Position numbers and translations under genes: made by a program | In this document: positions 61,925-64,000 of the stretch, one piece after another | How the letters are laid out: each line of letters starts with the position of its first letter | How positions within the stretch are numbered: the first letter of the stretch is position 1 | Origin: Closterium sp. Naga37s-1 | Lineage: Eukaryota; Streptophyta; Zygnematophyceae; Desmidiales; Closteriaceae | Assembly (NCBI GenBank): GCA_947471745.1 | Contig: CANJKZ010000538.1 | Coordinates: 457,501-521,500 of the forward strand | Direction of reading: 5' to 3' | DNA: 64,000 bases | Notes under the pieces: model-generated | Databases searched by the model: none | Seen by the model: the letters and a program-made list of their open reading frames with translations, nothing else | Told to the model about the DNA's origin: nothing

Positions 61925-64000
61925 CTAGATTGGACCCTTGCCGTGTGTCGTGGTCAGAAAGCTTCGCTCGTAAGCCAGAGCAGGAGCTGTTATGCGCCGA
62001 GCATTGCGTATGACAGAAGCCGCAGTGCGCGGACTTGGCATTGTTGGTATCGTCAGCGACGGCATTGATGGCATCCGTTCTGACTGCTTCTCACCCGCAT
62101 CCCCTTGTTCGCCCACACCAGCATTGACGTCATCCTTATCACTGGCACTCACACATTTTTGTCCTCTGCACCCCTCCTCCTCTGCTGCTTCTCGCATCTC
62201 TGCCCCCTTCCCTGCCCCAACATGTTCACATCCATCCTCACTATTGCAACAACCACAAGCTCCCCCACCCTCACTCCTGTTATCAATTCCACCCACACTC
62301 CCACTCTTCCAATTCACGCTACTGCGATTCATTCTGGGCCAGATGTCATCAGGCAGGCGATTGAACACCCGCTGAGGCGATGCAACATAGCCTGACACCT
62401 GACACTGGAAGCTTCCAGTCGAGTATGTTCGAGTTACAGCCCGCCTTGCTGCTACCAGGGCTGACGGCGACGATGGTGCAGTCCCCGGGGCTCTTGCTGT
62501 GGCGTTTGCTGCTGAGCCTCCTGATGCTGTTCCTGTCCCTCTTGCTGTTGCTGTTGCTGTTCCTCCAGCTGTGGCTGTTGCTGCTGCTGTTGCTGCAAGC
62601 TCGCTTGCAATCCCACAATGAGAAGCAGTGCGTTGCAGTGCCGCTGCCAGCACTGCTGTCGGCGGCTGTGGTGACGGGTTGACGTGAGGAATGTACACCA
62701 GCACGGCCTCCCCACCATCGCGGCAACCTGCCTCTCCTCCCACTCCATCCCCGCTATAGCCGCACTCGTCTACAGCCCGCACGGCGCCCACGCCCTCGCA
62801 CACCTCCCATGGCTCCAGTGCAGCTCGTGCCAGGTGCGTCCACCCTGGCCCGCCCAACTCCTCCGCTTCCGCCCCGTGGCTTACCACCTCCGCCTGACCT
62901 TCGTCGGCCCCTTCCGCCTGTTCATCCCCGCCCCAGTCCCGGCGCACATGGAAGCTGAGCGAAGCCTCTGTGTCATCATTACCGCCCCCTGTACTCGATT
63001 CAACCGCTCCGCCCCCCTCCCCACTTGGCTCCCAGTCCCGCGTCCCACGCTCCCCATTCCTCGCCCCTTCATTCACGCACATCATCGTGGGGACAAATGC
63101 CGCGCATACCGCGCCCCCCCCGCCCTTCCGCAACGCCCCGTTACAACCTGCGCCGCTCTCCGCCGGCTTCCGCGAAGCCTGCGCCAGCCGCGCCTTCGGA
63201 TCGCCAGGGCTGCTGCTGGCCGCGCCTCCGCCAGAAGCCCAATCGCCGAATGTCAACCGCGAATTGGCGCTACTCTCGCTCGCTAGAGCCTCCCCGCCGG
63301 CTCTAATGCTGGTGATAGTAGCCTCTCCGCCGCCCCTCACGGCGGCTACGCTTTTCTCCTGTCTCTTCCTCGACTCGGACTCCTTCTGCTCCCGCGCCTG
63401 CCGGTTTTCTCTCCGCACGAAGCTAACGATGCGAGACCATCCCCGTTTTAGAGCTCCCCGTTCGCCGTGCAGTGGGCCCCCGCGCAACACATCCAGAATA
63501 GCTTTACGAGGACTGCTAGGTCTCTTAGAAACAGCGCTACACTCAGCCGCTGCACTCGCTGCACTACCACTTGTGCAATTCGCAACGTCCCGTGTCGGGT
63601 CGTCGTGGGTTGCCCGGGCCGTCGAATCTTCTATGCGATGCGTTGGGCCGTTGGGGCTCTTTAACACCGCCATTGAAGCAGGCGGCGTCGGGGCGGCAGC
63701 GACTTCGGGCGACTCGTCAACAGTCGCGACTGAACATGGCGCGTCCACCGCGGCCGCAGCACCAATGCTACTACTATCCTCACCACCTGGGTGCGACTCG
63801 CTGTTATTACTAGTGGTAGCGTCGTTCGCGAGACCCGCGCAAGCGTGCAGGGCGCAGTTACTACGGCGGACGGTGTGAAGACACGTGCTGGCGATGTCGC
63901 AGGGCGTGCTGGTGTCGCAAGGCGCGACGCCCTCGCACGTGCTGCTGCTCGCTGCGACAGCCTCCCGCTTATCGCAAAGCACGCCGCGCGACCTCGGCGA
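61925..64000 (-). CDS. Partial protein of unknown family, 5' end outside the window
   Basis: The frame is open from the right window edge to the stop at 61925, at least 691 codons; no ATG is needed inside the window, so the N-terminus is missing. The visible part is Ala/Gly/Ser/Glu-rich with one more ordered, basic segment (RGGPLHGERGALKRGWSRIV followed by a Lys/Arg/Glu stretch). Near the end RTYSTGSFQC, VFNRLPDDIWPRMNRSS and a basic tail with ERSFLTTTHGKGP appear. A YSTGSF-type motif is seen in the C-terminal part of some plant ATL RING-H2 proteins, but no RING is visible here and I give no function. Confidence 0.55.
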   Translation of the reverse strand, partial: SPRSRGVLCDKREAVAASSSTCEGVAPCDTSTPCDIASTCLHTVRRSNCALHACAGLANDATTSNNSESHPGGEDSSSIGAAAAVDAPCSVATVDESPEVAAAPTPPASMAVLKSPNGPTHRIEDSTARATHDDPTRDVANCTSGSAASAAAECSAVSKRPSSPRKAILDVLRGGPLHGERGALKRGWSRIVSFVRRENRQAREQKESESRKRQEKSVAAVRGGGEATITSIRAGGEALASESSANSRLTFGDWASGGGAASSSPGDPKARLAQASRKPAESGAGCNGALRKGGGGAVCAAFVPTMMCVNEGARNGERGTRDWEPSGEGGGAVESSTGGGNDDTEASLSFHVRRDWGGDEQAEGADEGQAEVVSHGAEAEELGGPGWTHLARAALEPWEVCEGVGAVRAVDECGYSGDGVGGEAGCRDGGEAVLVYIPHVNPSPQPPTAVLAAALQRTASHCGIASELAATAAATATAGGTATATARGTGTASGGSAANATARAPGTAPSSPSALVAARRAVTRTYSTGSFQCQVSGYVASPQRVFNRLPDDIWPRMNRSSVNWKSGSVGGIDNRSEGGGACGCCNSEDGCEHVGAGKGAEMREAAEEEGCRGQKCVSASDKDDVNAGVGEQGDAGEKQSERMPSMPSLTIPTMPSPRTAASVIRNARRITAPALAYERSFLTTTHGKGPI

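Noticed and set aside
62684-63878. Plus-strand frames of 200 and 302 codons
   Set aside because: They are antisense to the longer minus-strand frame open to the window edge; Pro/Arg-rich composition is typical of the reverse of a Gly/Ala/Ser-rich gene.
1-64000. tRNA or rRNA genes
   Set aside because: I looked for the TTCGA box context and conserved rRNA words and found nothing that folds into a cloverleaf or matches rRNA; short genes could still be missed by eye.

Overview
The window looks like nuclear DNA of a green-lineage eukaryote, most likely a streptophyte alga or an early land plant; I cannot name the species. The reasons are a plant-type receptor-like kinase, an EF-hand CCR4-type protein of the Arabidopsis At1g02270 kind, a plant-like SEC15, a Ty1/copia element, GC-rich exons, many spliceosomal introns, and dense micro- and minisatellites.

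Layout: 1-6467, a young, apparently whole Ty1/copia LTR retrotransposon whose 5' LTR is cut by the window edge. It sits tail-to-tail in the last codons of a secreted or membrane-anchored protein gene (6448-7812, minus). 10014-14905 (plus): 8-exon Mg-dependent endonuclease/exonuclease/phosphatase with a degenerate EF-hand. 16117-17952 (plus): one-exon membrane-anchored pseudokinase with an in-frame stop followed by 89 more open codons. 18223-27856: gene-poor, with several unrelated tandem arrays. 27857-44334 (minus): one very large 19-exon gene for a secreted subtilisin-like protease with about seven Ig-like repeats and a C-terminal membrane helix; one of its introns is a 3-kb 13-bp array. 44678-48859 (minus): long low-complexity protein with polyglutamine. 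48860-53233: gene-poor, with a probable MITE. 53234-61425 (minus): complete 14-exon SEC15, 800 aa, every junction in phase. 61925 to the right edge (minus): partial unknown protein.

No operon-like or pathway grouping is visible. Three genes (protease, exocyst subunit, pseudokinase) concern the cell surface or secretion, which may be chance.

The main discovery is shared by all three multi-exon genes. Their introns are full of partial copies of the adjacent exon, each usually carrying that exon's own splice site ('shadow exons'). About 20 such copies are visible, from nearly identical to badly decayed. In one SEC15 intron the exon end plus its 5' splice site is repeated about 17 times as a 28-bp minisatellite. 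This suggests ongoing intron growth, and perhaps intron birth, by local tandem duplication across exon-intron borders. A second recurrent feature is a short near-perfect palindrome of the form TTGAG-N-CG-N-CTCAA, found about ten times in introns and repeats.

Exon borders were placed by hand from GT-AG sites, reading frame and family knowledge; no alignment was run.
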